Counted from the stretch's first letter, positions 15,001-29,050 are shown. The stretch is DNA of 64,000 bases from Plazaster borealis (GCA_021014325.1 CM037473.1:12648696-12712695); one strand, 5' to 3'. A program made the numbers and translations. Notes: generated by a model from the sequence alone, not told the origin.

Positions 15001-17930
15001 CTCTGCAGTAGTAGAAAAGCCCCAAAACCAAAAATCTACTCTGTGGTAGTAGAAAAGCCCCCGAAAACCAAAAATCTACTCTGCGGTAGTAGAATAGTCT
15101 CCTGAAATCCAAACAATTTACTCTGCGGTAGTAGAATAGTTTCCAGCAATCCGAAAATCTACTCTGCGGTAGTAGAATAGTCTCCTGAAATTCAAACAAT
15201 CTACTCTGCGGTAGTAGAATAGTTTCCAGCAATCCGAAAATCTACTCTGCGGTAGTAGAATAGTCTCCTGAAATCCAAACAATCTACTATGCGGTAGTAG
15301 AATAATTTCCAGCAATCCGAAAATCTACTCTGCGGTAGTAGAATAGTCTCCTGAAATCCAAAAAATCTACTCTGCAGTAGTAGAAGAGTTTCCTGAAATC
15401 CAAAAATCTACTCTGCGGTAGTAGAAAAGCCCCAGAAAACCAAAAATCTACTCTGCGGTAGTAGAATAGTCTCCTAAAATCCAAACAATCTACTCTGCGA
15501 TAGTAGATTAGTTTCCAGCAATCAGAAAATCTACTCTGCGGTAGTTGGAAAGCCCCCGAAAACCAAAAATCTACTCTGCAGTAGTAGAATAGTCTCCTGA
15601 AATCCAAACAATCTACTCTGCGGTAGTAGAATAGTTTCCAGCAATTCGAAAATCTACTCTGCGGTAGTAGAAAAGCCCCCAAAACCAAAAATATACTCTG
15701 CGGTAGTAGAATAGTCTCCTGAAATCTAAACAATCTACTCCGTGGTAGTAGAATAGTATCCAGCAATTCGAAAATCTACTCTGCGGTAGTAGAATAGTTT
15801 CCAGCAATCCGAAAATCTACTCTGCGGTAGTAGAAATACCCCCGAAAACCAAAAATCTACTCTGCGGTAGTAGAATAGTCTCCTGAAATCCAAACAATCT
15901 ACTCTGCGGTAGTAGAATGTTTTCCAGCAATCCGAAAATCTACTCTGCGGTAGTAGAATAGTCTCCTGAAATCCAAACAATCTACTTTGCGATAGTAGAA
16001 TAGTTTCCAGCAACCTGAAAATCTACTCTGCGGTAGTAGAAAAGCCCCTGTAAACCAAAAATCTACTCTGCGGTAGTAGAATAGTCTCCTGAAATCCAAA
16101 CAATCTACTCTGCGGCAGTAGAATAGTTTCCAGCAATCCGAAAATCTACTCTGCGGTAGTAGAATAGTCTCCTGAAATCCAAACAATCTACTCTGCGGTA
16201 GTAGAATAGCTTCCAGCAACCCGAAAATCTACTCTGCGGTACTAGAAAAGCCCCCGAAAACCAAAAATCTACTCTGCGGTAGTAGAATAGTCTCCTGAAA
16301 TCTAAACAATCTACTCTGCGGTAGTAAAATAGTTTCCAGCAATCCGAAAATCTACTCTGCGGTAGTAGAAAAGCCCCTGAAAACAAAAAATGTCCTCTGC
16401 AGTAGTAGAATAGTCTCCTGAAATCCAAACAATCTACTCTGCGGTAGTAGAATAGTTTCCAGCAATCCGAAAATCTACTCTGCGGTAGTAGAAAAGCCCC
16501 CGAAAACCAAAAATCTACTCTGCGGTAGTAGAATAGTCTCCTAAAATCCAAACAATCTACTCTGCGGTAGTAGAATAGTTTCCAGCAATTCGAAAATCTA
16601 CTCTGCGGTGGTAGAATAGTTCCAGCAATCCAAACAATCTACTCTGCGGTAGTAGAATAGTTTCCAGCCATCCGAAAAATCTACTCTGGATATCGAAACA
16701 ATCTACTCTGCGGTAGTAGAATAGTTTCCAGCAATCCAAAAATCTACTCTGCAGTAGTAGAAAAGCCCCCAAAACCAAAAATCTACTCTGTGGTAGTAGA
16801 AAAGCCCCCGAAAACCAAAAATCTACTCTGCGGCAGTAGAATAGTCTCCTGAAATCCAAACAATCTACTCTGCGGTAGTAGAATAGTTTCCAGCAATCCA
16901 AAAATCTACTCTGCGGTAGTAGAATAGTCTCCTGAAATCCAAACAATCTACTCTGCGGTAGTAGAATAGTTTCCAGCAACCCGAAAATCTACTCTGCGGT
17001 AGTAGAAAAGCCCCCCAAAACCAAAAATCTACTCTGCGGTAGTAGAATAGTCTCCTGAAATCCAAACAATCTACTCTGCGGTAGTAGAATAGTTTCCAGC
17101 AATCCGAAAATCTACTCTGCGGTAGTAGAATAGTCTCCAGCAATCCAAACAATCTACTCTGTGGTAGTAGAATAGTTTCCAGCAATCCAAAAATCTACTC
17201 TGCAGTAGTAGAAAAGCCCCAAAACCAAAAATCTACTCTGTGGTAGTAGAAAAGCCCCCAAAACCAAAAATCTACTCTGCGGTAGTAGAATAGTCTCCTG
17301 AAATCCAAACAGTTTACTCTGCGGTAGTAGAATAGTTTCCAGCAATCCGAAAATCTACTCTGCGGTAGTAGAATAGTCTCCTGAAATCCAAACAATCTAC
17401 TCTGCGGTAGTAGAAGAGTTTCCAGCAATCCGAAAATCTACTCGGCGGTAGTAGAATAGTCTCCTGAAATCCAAACAATCTACTATGCGGTAGTAGAATA
17501 GTTTCCAGCAATCCGAAAATCTTCTCTGCGGTAGTAGAATAGTCTCCTGAAATCCAAAAAATCTACTCTGCGGTAGTAGAATAGTTTCCTGAAATCCAAA
17601 AATCTACTCTGCGGTAGTAGAAAATCCCCCGAAAACCAAAAATCTACTCTGGGGTAGTAGAATAGTCTCCTAAAATCCAAACAATCTACTCTGCGATAGT
17701 AGATTAGTTTCCAGCAATCAGAAAATCTACTCTGCGGTATTTGAAAAGCCCCCGAAAACCAAAAATCTACTCTGCAGTAGTAAAATAGTCTTCTGAAATC
17801 CAAACAATCTACTCTGCGGTAGTAGAATAGTTTCCAGCAATTCGAAAATCTACTCTGCGGTAGTAGAAAAGACCCCGAAAACCAAAAATCTACTTTGCGG
17901 TAGTAGAATAGTCTCTGGAAATCCAAACAA
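1..17930. repeat. Satellite left domain with multi-kb duplications
   Basis: Within the satellite this part is a mosaic of large duplications. The 237-bp stretch from 234 recurs at 6,637 and 12,900 with identical conceptual translation, and at 1,913 with two changes. Other matched blocks are 1,996-2,438 with 12,983-13,425 (offset 10,987), 3,449-4,059 with 11,463-12,028 (offset 8,014), 8,282-8,805 with 14,465-14,988 (offset 6,183) and 9,593-9,871 with 15,735-16,013 (offset 6,142). The offsets differ and the block order is not conserved, so several overlapping unequal exchanges are likelier than one simple period. Confidence 0.85.
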
Positions 17931-20880
17931 TCTACTCTGCAGTAGTAGAATAGTTTCCAGCCATCCGAAAATCTACTCTGCGGTAGTAGAATGGTCTCCC
18001 GATATCCGAAAATCTACTCTGCGGTAGTAGAAAAACCCTCGAAGACCAAAAATCTACTATGCGGTAGTAGAATAGTCTCTCGAAATCCGAAAATCTACTT
18101 TGCGGTAGAAGAATAGTCTCCGAAATCCGAAAATCTACTCTGCAGTAGAAGAATAGTCTCTTGAAATCCAAACATTCTACTCTGCGGTAGTACAATTGTT
18201 TCCAGCAATCCGAAAATCTACTCTGCGGTAGTAGAATAGTCTCCTGAAATCCAAACAAGTTACTCTGCGGTAGTAATATAGTTTCCAGCCATCCGAAAAT
18301 CTACTCTGTGGTAGAAGAAAAGCCCCCCAAAACCAAAAATCTACTATGCGATAGTAGAATAGTCTCCTGAAATCAAAACAATCTACTCTGCGGTAGTAGA
18401 ATAGTTTCCAGCAACCCGAAAATCTACTCTGCGTTAGTAGAAAAGCCCCCCAAAACCAAAAATCTACTCTGCGGTAGTAGAATAGTCTCCTGAAACCCAA
18501 ACAATCTACTCTGCGGGACTAGAATAGTTTCCAGCAATCCGAAAATCTTCTCTGCGGTAATAGAATAGTCTCCTGAAATCGAAACAATCTACTCTGCGGT
18601 AGTACAATAGTCTCCTGAAATCCAAACAATCTACTCTGATGTAGTAGAATAGTCTCCTGAAATCCAAACAATCTACTCTGCGGTAGTAGAAAAGTTTCCA
18701 GCAATCCGAAAATCTACCCTGCTGTAGTCGAAAAGCCCCCGACCACCAAAAATCTACTCTGCGGTAGTAGAATAGTCTCCTGAAATCCAACGATTTACTC
18801 TGCGGTAGTAATATAGTTTCCAGCAACCCGAAAATCTACTCTGTGGTAGTAGAAAAGCCCCCGAAAACCAAAAATCTACTATGCGATAGTAGAATAGTCT
18901 CCTGAAATCCAAACAATCTACTCTGCGGTAGTAGAATAGTTTCCAGCAATCCGAAAATCTACTCTGCGGTAGTAGAAGAGTCTCCTGAAATCCAAACAAT
19001 CTACTCTGCGGTAGTAGAATAGTTTCCAGTAACCCGAAAATCTACTCTGCGGTAGTAGAAAAGCCCCCCAAAACCAAAAATCTACTCTGCGGTAGTAGAA
19101 TAGTCTCCTGAAATCCAAACAATCTACTCTGCGGGACTAGAATAGTTTCCAGCAATCCGAAAATCTACTCTGCGGTAGTTGAGAACAGCCCCCGAAAACC
19201 AAAAATCTACTCTGCAGTAGTATAATAGTCTCCAGCAATCCAAACAATCTACTCTGCGGTAGTAAAAAAGTTTCCAGCAATCCCAAAATCTACTCTGCGG
19301 TAGTAGAAAAGCCCCCGAAAACCAAAAATCTACTCTGTGGTAGTAGAAAAGCCCCCGAAAACCAAAAATCTACTCTGCGGTAGTAGAATAGTCTCCTGAA
19401 ATCCAAACAATCTACTCTGCGGTAGTAGAATAGTTTCCAGCCATCCGAAAATCTTCTCTGTGGTAGTAAATTAGTCTCCTGAAATCCAAAAAATGTACTC
19501 TGCGGTAGTAGAATAGTTTCCAGCAATCCGAAAATCTACTCTGCGGTAGTAGAAAAGCCCCCGAAAACCAAAAATCTACTCTGATGTAGTAGAATAGTCT
19601 CCTGAAATCCAAACAATCTACTCTGCGGTAGTAGAAAAGTTTCCAGCAATCCGAAAATCTACTCTGCTGTAGTAGAAAAGCCCCCGACCACCAAAAATCT
19701 ACTCTGCTGTAGTAGAATAGTCTCCTGAAATCCAAACATAAATTCTGCTGTAGTAGAATAGTCTTCTGAAATCCAAACATAAATTCTGCGGTAATAGAAT
19801 AGTTTCCAGTAATCCGAAAATCTACTCTGCGGCAGTAGATTAGTTTCCAGCAATCCGAAAATCTACTCTGCAGTAGTAGAAAAGCCCCCCAAAACCAAAA
19901 ATCTACTCTGCGGTAGTAGAATAGTTTCCAGCAATCCGAAAATCTACTCTGCGGTAGTAGAAAAGCCCCCGAAAACCAACAATCTACTCTGCGGTTGTAG
20001 AATAGTCTCCTGAAATCCAAACAATCTACTCTGCGGTAGTAGAATAGTTTCCTGCAACCCGAAAATCTACTCTGCGGTAGTACAAAAGCCCCCCAAAACC
20101 AAAAATCTACTCTGCGGTAGTAGAATAGTCTCCTGAAATCCAAACAATCTACTTTGCGGTAGTAGAATAGTTTCCAGCAATCCGAAAATCTTCTCTGCGG
20201 TAATAGAATAGTCTCCTGAAATCGAAACAATCTACTCTGCGGTAGTAGAATAGTTGCCAGTAATCCGAAAATCTACTCTGCGGTAGTAGAACAGCCCCCG
20301 AAAACCAAAAATCTACTCTGCGGTAGTAGAATAGTCTCCAGCAATCCAAACAATCTACTCTGCGGTAGTAGAATAGTTTCCAACAATCCGAAAATCTACT
20401 CTGCGGTAGTAGAATAGTCTCCTGAAATCCAAACAATCTACTCTTCAGTAGTAGAATAGTTTCCAGCAATCCGAAAATCTTCTCTGTGGTAGTAAATTAG
20501 TCTCCTGAAATCCAAAAAATCTACTCTGCGGTAGTAGAATAGTTTCCAGCAATCCAAAAATCTACTCTGCGGTAGTAGAAAAGCCCCCGAAAACCAAAAA
20601 TCTACTCTGATGTAGTAGAATAGTCTCCTGAACTCCAAACAATCTACTCTGCGGTAGTAGAAAAGTTTCCAGCAATCCGAAAATCTACTCTGCTGTAGTA
20701 GAAAAGCCCCCCGACCACCAAAAATCTACTCTGCTGTAGTAGAATAGTCTCCTGAAATCCAAACATAAATTCTGCTGTAGTAGAATAGTCTCCTGAAATC
20801 CAAACATAAATTCTGCGGTAGTAGAATAGTTTCCAGCAATCCGAAAATCTACTCTGCGGTAGTAGAATAGTTTCCAGCAA
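17930..20880. repeat. Satellite seam and mixed zone between the two higher-order domains
   Basis: Around 17,980-18,180 the monomers are clearly divergent. Their spacers are intermediate between types A and B, such as GTCTCTCGAAATCCGAAAAT, and their cores carry substitutions. From 18.2 to 20.9 kb familiar A/B/C monomers return. They are mixed with variants such as CATAAATTCTGC in place of the normal core (19,727-19,795 and 20,762-20,820), and no regular long period is visible to me. The stretch separates the left domain from the 2,545-bp domain. Confidence 0.75.
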
Positions 20881-23800
20881 TCCAAAAATCTACTCTGCGG
20901 TAGTAGAATAGTCTCCTGAAATCCAAACAATCTACTCTGCAGTAGTAGAATAGTTTCCAGCAATCCGAAAATCTTCTCTGCAGTAGTAGAAAAGCCCCCG
21001 AAAAACCAAAAATCTACTCTGCGGTAGTAGAATAGTTTCCAGCAATCCACAAATCTACTCTGTCATAGTAGAAAAGTTCCCGAAAACCAAAAATCTACTC
21101 TGCAGTAGTAGAATAGTCTCCTAAAATCCAAACAATCTACTCTGCGATAGTAGATTAGTTTCCAGCAATCTGAAAATCTACTCTGCGGTAGTAGAAAGCC
21201 CCCGAAAACCAAAAATCTACTCTGCAGTAGTAGAATAGTCTCCTGAAATCCAAACAATCTACTCTGCGGTAGTAGATTAGTTTCCAGCAATCTGAAAATC
21301 TACTCTGCGGTAGTAGAAAGCCCCTGAAAACCAAAAATCTACTCTGTGGTAGTAGTATAGTCTCCTGAAATCCAAACAATTTACTCTGCGGTTGTAGAAT
21401 AGTTTCCAGCCATCCGAAAATCTACTCTGTGGTAGTAGAAAAGCCCCCCAAAACCAAAAATCTACTCTGCGGTAGTAGAATAGTCTCCTGAAATCCAAAC
21501 AATCTACTCTGCGATAGTAGATTAGTTTCCAGCAATCCGAAAATCTACTCTGCGGTAGTAGAAATGCCCCCGAAAACCAAAAATCTACTCTGCGGTAGTA
21601 GAATAGTTTCCAGCAATCCAAAAATCTACTCTGCAGCAGTATTGGAAAGGCCCTCGAAAACCAAAAATCTACTCTGCGGTAGTAGCATAGTCTACTGAAA
21701 TCCAAACAATCTACCCTGCGGTAGTAGAATAGTTTCCAGCAATCCGAAAATCTACTCTGCGGTAGTAGAATAGTCTCCTGAAATCCAAACAATCTACTCT
21801 GCAGCAGTAGAATAGTTTCCAGCAATCGGAAAATCTTCTCTGCAGTACTAGAAAAGCCCCCGAAAAACCAAAAATCTACTCTGCGGTAGTAGAAAAGCCC
21901 CCGAAAACCAAACAATCTACTCTGTGGTAGTAGAAAAGCCCCCGAAAACCAAAAATCTACTCTGCGGTAGTAGAATAGTCTCCTGAAATACAAACAATCT
22001 ACTCTGCGGTAGTAGAATAGCTTCCAGCAATCCGAAAATCTACTCTGCGGTAGTAGAATAGTCTCCTGAAATCCAAACAATCTACTTTGCAGTGGTAGAA
22101 TAGTTTCCAGCAATCCGAAAATCTTCTTTGCAGTAGTAGAAAAGCCCCCGAAAAACCAAAAATCTACTCTGCGGTAGTAGAATAGTTTCCAGCAATCCGA
22201 AAATCTTCTCTGCAGTAGTAGAAAAGCCCCCGAAAAACCAAAAATCTACTCTGCGGTAGTAGAATAGTTTCCAGCAATCCAAAAATCTACTCTGCCATAG
22301 TAGAAAAGCTCCCGAAAACCAAAAATCTACTCTGCAGTAGTAGAATAGTCTCCTGAAATCCAAACAATCTACTCTGCGATAGTAGATTAGTTTCCAGCAA
22401 TCTGAAAATCTACTCTGCGGTAGTAGAAAGCCCCCGAAAACCAAAAATCTACTCTGCAGTAGTAGAATAGTCTCCTGAAATCCAAACAATCTACTCTGCG
22501 GTAGTAGATTAGTTTCCAGCAATCTGAAAATCTACTCTGCGGTAGTAGAAAGCCCTGAAAGCCAAAAATCTACTCTGTGGTAGTAGTATAGTCTCCTGAA
22601 ATCCAAACAATTTACTCTGCGGTAGTAGAATAGTTTCCAGCCATCCGAAAATCTACTCTGTGGTAGTAGAAAAGCCCCCAAAACCAAAATCTACTCTGCG
22701 GTAGTAGAATAGTCTCCTGAAATCCAAACAATCTACTCTGCGATAGTAGATTAGTTTCCAGCAATCCGAAAATCTACTCTGCGGTAGTAGAAATGCCCCC
22801 GAAAACCAAAAATCTACTCTGCGGTAGTAGAATAGTTTCCAGCAATCCAAAAATCTACTCTGCAGCAGTATTGGAAAGGCCCTCGAAAACCAAAAATCTA
22901 CTCTGCGGTAGTAGCATAGTCTACTGAAATCCAAACAATCTACCCTGCGGTAGTAGAATAGTTTCCAGCAATCCGAAAATCTACTCTGCGGTAGTAGAAT
23001 AGTCTACTGAAATCCAAACAATCTACCCTGCGGTAGTAGAATAGTTTCCAGCAATCCGAAAATCTACTCTGCGGTAGTAGAATAGTCTCCTGAAATCCAA
23101 ACAATCTACTCTGCGGCAATAGAATAGTTTCCAGCAATCCGAAAATCTTCTCTGCAGTAGTAGAAAAGCCCCCGAAAAACCAAAAATCTACTCTGCGGTA
23201 GTAGAAAAGCCCCCGAAAACCAAAAATCTACTCTGTGGTAGTAGAAAAGCCCCCGAAAACCAAAAATCTACTCTGCGGTAGTAGAATAGTCTCCTGAATT
23301 ACAAACAATCTACTCTGCGGTAGTAGAATAGCTTCCAGCAATCCGAAAATCTACTCTGCGGTAGTAGAATAGTCTCCTGAAATCCAAACAATCTACTCTG
23401 CAGTGGTAGAATAGTTTCCAGCAATCCGAAAATCTTCTCTGCAGTAGTAGAAAAGCCCCCGAAAAACCAAAAATCTACTCTGCGGTAGTAGAATAGTTTC
23501 CAGGAATCCAAAAATCTACTCGGCCGTAGTAGAAAAGCTCCCAAAAACCAAAAATCTACTCTGCAGTAGTAGAATAGTCTCCTGAAATCCAAACAATCTA
23601 CTCTGCGATAGTAGATTAGTTTCCAGCAATCTGAAAATCTACTCTGCGGTAGTAGAAAAGCCCCCGAAAACCAAAAATCTACTCTGATGTAGTAGAATAG
23701 TCTCCTGGAATCCAAACCATCTACTCTGCGGTAGTAGAATAGTTTCCAGCAATCCGAAAATCTACTCTGCAGTAGTAGAATAGTCTCCTGAAATCCAAAC

Positions 23801-26800
23801 AATCTACTCTGCGGTAGTAGATTAGTTTCCAGCAATCTGAAAATCTACTCTGCGGTAGTAGAAAGCCCCTGAAAACCAAAAATCTACTCTGTGGTAGTAG
23901 TATAGTCTCCTGAAATCCAAACAATTTACTCTGCGGTTGTAGAATAGTTTCCAGCCATCCGAAAATCTACTCTGTGGTAGTAGAAAAGCCCCCCAAAACC
24001 AAAAATCTACTCTGCGGTAGTAGAATAGTCTCCTGAAATCCAAACAATCTACTCTGCGATAGTAGATTAGTTTCCAGCAATCCGAAAATCTACTCTGCGG
24101 TAGTAGAAATGCCCCCGAAAACCAAAAATCTACTCTGCGGTAGTAGAATAGTTTCCAGCAATCCAAAAATCTACTCTGCAGCAGTATTGGAAAGGCCCTC
24201 GAAAACCAAAAATCTACTCTGCGGTAGTAGCATAGTCTACTGAAATCCAAACAATCTACCCTGCGGTAGTAGAATAGTTTCCAGCAATCCGAAAATCTAC
24301 TCTGCGGTAGTAGAATAGTCTCCTGAAATCCAAACAATCTACTCTGCAGCAGTAGAATAGTTTCCAGCAATCGGAAAATCTTCTCTGCAGTACTAGAAAA
24401 GCCCCCGAAAAACCAAAAATCTACTCTGCGGTAGTAGAATAGCCCCGAAAACCAAACAATCTACTCTGTGGTAGTAGAAAAGCCCTGAAAACCAAAAATC
24501 TACTCTGCGGTAGTAGAATAGTCTCCTGAAATACAAACAATCTACTCTGCGGTAGTAGAATAGCTTCCAGCAATCCGAAAATCTACTCTGCGGTAGTAGA
24601 ATAGTCTCCTGAAATCCAAACAATCTACTTTGCAGTGGTAGAATAGTTTCCAGCAATCCGAAAATCTTCTTTGCAGTAGTAGAAAAGCCCCCGAAAAACC
24701 AAAAATCTACTCTGCGGTAGTAGAATAGTTTCCAGCAATCCGAAAATCTTCTCTGCAGTAGTAGAAAAGCCCCGAAAAACCAAACATCTACACTGCGGTA
24801 GTAGAATAGCACCCCGCAAACACACAATCTACTCTGCCATAGTAGAAAAGCTCCCGAAAACCAAAAATCTACTCTGCAGTAGTAGAATAGTCTCCTGAAA
24901 TCCAAACAATCTACTCTGCGATAGTAGATTAGTTTCCAGCAATCTGAAAATCTACTCTGCGGTAGTAGAAAGCCCCCGAAAACCAAAAATCTACTCTGCA
25001 GTAGTAGAATAGTCTCCTGAAATCCAAACAATCTACTCTGCGGTAGTAGATTAGTTTCCAGCAATCTGAAAATCTACTCTGCGGTAGTAGAAAGCCCCTG
25101 AAAGCCAAAAATCTACTCTGTGGTAGTAGTATAGTCTCCTGAAATCCAAACAATTTACTCTGCGGTAGTAGAATAGTTTCCAGCCATCCGAAAATCTACT
25201 CTGTGGTAGTAGAAAAGCCCCCCAAAACCAAAAATCTACTCTGCGGTAGTAGAATAGTCTCCTGAAATCCAAACAATCTACTCTGCGATAGTAGATTAGT
25301 TTCCAGCAATCCGAAAATCTACTCTGCGGTAGTAGAAATGCCCCCCGAAAACCAAAAATCTACTCTGCGGGGGTAGAATAGTTTCCAGCAATCCAAAATC
25401 TCCTCTGCAGCAGTATTGGAAAGGCCCTCGAAAACCAAAAATCTACTCTGCGGTAGTAGCATAGTCTACTGAAATCCAAACAATCTACCCTGCGGTAGTA
25501 GAATAGTTTCCAGCAATCCGAAAATCTACTCTGCGGTAGTAGAATAGTCTACTGAAATCCAAACAATCTACCCTGCGGTAGTAGAATAGTTTCCAGCAAT
25601 CCGAAAATCTACTCTGCGGTAGTAGAATAGTCTCCTGAAATCCAAACAATCTACTCTGCGGCAATAGAATAGTTTCCAGCAATCCGAAAATCTTCTCTGC
25701 AGTAGTAGAAAAGCCCCCGAAAAACCAAAAATCTACTCTGCGGTAGTAGAAAAGCCCCCGAAAACCAAAAATCTACTCTGTGGTAGTAGAAAAGCCCCGA
25801 AAACCAAAAATCTACTCTGCGGTAGTAGAATAGTCTCCTGAATTACAAACAATCTACTCTGCGGTAGTAGAATAGCTTCCAGCAATCCGAAAATCTACTC
25901 TGCGGTAGTAGAATAGTCTCCTGAAATCCAAACAATCTACTCTGCAGTGGTAGAATAGTTTCCAGCAATCCGAAAATCTTCTCTGCAGTAGTAGAAAAGC
26001 CCCCGAAAAACCAAAAATCTACTCTGCGGTAGTAGAATAGTTTCCAGGAATCCAAAAATCTACTCGGCCGTAGTAGAAAAGCTCCCAAAAACCAAAAATC
26101 TACTCTGCAGTAGTAGAATAGTCTCCTGAAATCCAAACAATCTACTCTGCGATAGTAGATTAGTTTCCAGCAATCTGAAAATCTACTCTGCGGTAGTAGA
26201 AAAGCCCCCGAAAACCAAAAATCTACTCTGATGTAGTAGAATAGTCTCCTGGAATCCAAACCATCTACTCTGCGGTGGTAGAATAGTTTCCAGCAATCCG
26301 AAAATCTACTCTGCAGTAGTAGAATAGTCTCCTGAAATCCAAACAATCTACTCTGCGGTAGTAGATTAGTTTCCAGCAATCTGAAAATCTACTCTGCGGT
26401 AGTAGAAAGCCCCTGAAAACCAAAAATCTACTCTGTGGTAGTAGTATAGTCTCCTGAAATCCAAACAATTTACTCTGCGGTTGTAGAATAGTTTCCAGCC
26501 ATCCGAAAATCTACTCTGTGGTAGTAGAAAAGCCCCCCAAAACCAAAAATCTACTCTGCGGTAGTAGAATAGTCTCCTGAAATCCAAACAATCTACTCTG
26601 CGATAGTAGATTAGTTTCCAGCAATCCGAAAATCTACTCTGCGGTAGTAGAAATGCCCCCGAAAACCAAAAATCTACTCTGCAGTAGTAGAATAGTTTCC
26701 AGCAATCCAAAAATCTACTCTGCAGCAGTATTGGAAAGGCCCTCGAAAACCAAAAATCTACTCTGCGGTAGTAGCATAGTCTACTGAAATCCAAACAATC

Positions 26801-29050
26801 TACCCTGCGGTAGTAGAATAGTTTCCAGCAATCCGAAAATCTACTCTGCGGTAGTAGAATAGTCTCCTGAAATCCAAACAATCTACTCTGCAGCAGTAGA
26901 ATAGTTTCCAGCAATCGGAAAATCTTCTCTGCAGTACTAGAAAAGCCCCCGAAAAACCAAAAATCTACTCTGCGGTAGTAGAGAAGCCCCGAACACCAAA
27001 CAATCTACTCTGTGGTAGTAGAAAAGCCCCCGAAAACCAAAAATCTACTCTGCGGTAGTAGAATAGTCTCCTGAAATACAAACAATCTACTCTGCGGTAG
27101 TAGAATAGCTTCCAGCAATCCGAAAATCTACTCTGCGGTAGTAGAATAGTCTCCTGAAATCCAAACAATCTACTTTGCAGTGGTAGAATAGTTTCCAGCA
27201 ATCCGAAAATCTTCTTTGCAGTAGTAGAAAAGCCCCCGAAAAACCAAAAATCTACTCTGCGGTAGTAGAATAGTTTCCAGCAATCCGAAAATCTTCTCTG
27301 CAGTAGTAGAAAAGCCCCGAAAAACCAAAAATCTACTCTGCGGTAGTAGAATAGTTTCCAGCAATCCAAAAATCTACTCTGCCATAGTAGAAAAGCTCCC
27401 GAAAACCAAAAATCTACTCTGCAGTAGTAGAATAGTCTCCTGAAATCCAAACAATCTACTCTGCGATAGTAGATTAGTTTCCAGCAATCTGAAAATCTAC
27501 TCTGCGGTAGTAGAAAGCCCCCGAAAACCAAAAATCTACTCTGCAGTAGTAGAATAGTCTCCTGAAATCCAAACAATCTACTCTGCGGTAGTAGATTAGT
27601 TTCCAGCAATCTGAAAATCTACTCTGCGGTAGTAGAAAGCCCCTGAAAGCCAAAAATCTACTCTGTGGTAGTAGTATAGTCTCCTGAAATCCAAACAATT
27701 TACTCTGCGGTAGTAGAATAGTTTCCAGCCATCCGAAAATCTACTCTGTGGTAGTAGAAAAGCCCCCCAAAACCAAAAATCTACTCTGCGGTAGTAGAAT
27801 AGTCTCCTGAAATCCAAACAATCTACTCTGCGATAGTAGATTAGTTTCCAGCAATCCGAAAATCTACTCTGCGGTAGTAGAAATGCCCCCGAAAACCAAA
27901 AATCTACTCTGCGGTAGTAGAATAGTTTCCAGCAATCCAAAAATCTACTCTGCAGCAGTATTGGAAAGGCCCTCGAAAACCAAAAATCTACTCTGCGGTA
28001 GTAGCATAGTCTACTGAAATCCAAACAATCTACCCTGCGGTAGTAGAATAGTTTCCAGCAATCCGAAAATCTACTCTGCGGTAGTAGAATAGTCTCCTGA
28101 AATCCAAACAATCTACTCTGCGGCAATAGAATAGTTTCCAGCAATCCGAAGATCTTCTCTGCAGTAGTAGAAAAGCCCCCGAAAAACCAAAAATCTACTC
28201 TGCGGTAGTAGAAAAGCCCCCGAAAACCAAAAATCTACTCTGTGGTAGTAGAAAAGCCCCCGAAAACCAAAAATCTACTCTGCGGTAGTAGAATAGTCTC
28301 CTGAATTACAAACAATCTACTCTGCGGTAGTAGAATAGCTTCCAGCAATCCGAAAATCTACTCTGCGGTAGTAGAATAGTCTCCTGAAATCCAAACAATC
28401 TACTCTGCAGTGGTAGAATAGTTTCCAGCAATCCGAAAATCTTCTCTGCAGTAGTAGAAAAGCCCCCGAAAAACCAAAAATCTACTCTGCGGTAGTAGAA
28501 TAGTTTCCAGGAATCCAAAAATCTACTCGGCCGTAGTAGAAAAGCTCCCAAAAACCAAAAATCTACTCTGCAGTAGTAGAATAGTCTCCTGAAATCCAAA
28601 CAATCTACTCTGCGATAGTAGATTAGTTTCCAGCAATCTGAAAATCTACTCTGCGGTAGTAGAAAAGCCCCCGAAAACCAAAAATCTACTCTGATGTAGT
28701 AGAATAGTCTCCTGGAATCCAAACCATCTACTCTGAGGTAGTAGAATAGTTTCCAGCAATCCGAAAATCTACTCTGCGGTAGTAGAAAAGCCCCTGAAAA
28801 CCAAAAATCTACTCTGTGGTAGTAGTATAGTCTCCTGAAATCCAAACAATTTACTCTGCGGTAGTAGAATAGTTTCCAGCCATCCGAAAATCTACTCTGT
28901 GGTAGTAGAAAAGCCCCCCAAAACCAAAAATCTACTCTGCGGTAGTAGAATAGTCTCCTGAAATCCAAACAATCTACTCTGCGATAGTAGATTAGTTTCC
29001 AGCAATCCGAAAATCTACTCTGCTGTAGTAGAAAAGCCCCCGAAAACCAA
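20880..29050. repeat. Satellite right domain: 2,545-bp higher-order repeat
   Basis: Marker monomers show the period. The variant CTGCAGCAGTATTGGAAAGG occurs at about 21,631, 22,860, 24,176, 25,405, 26,720 and 27,950, giving gaps of 1,229, 1,316, 1,229, 1,315 and 1,230 bp. The variant CGGCCGTAGTAG occurs near 23,521, 26,066 and 28,527, and CTGCCATAGTAG near 22,288, 24,833 and 27,381. The full unit is therefore 2,545 bp, built of a 1,229-bp and a 1,316-bp half, with just over three copies present. Copies 23,299-23,835 and 25,843-26,379 differ by one residue in 178 when translated, so homogenisation is recent. Confidence 0.9.
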
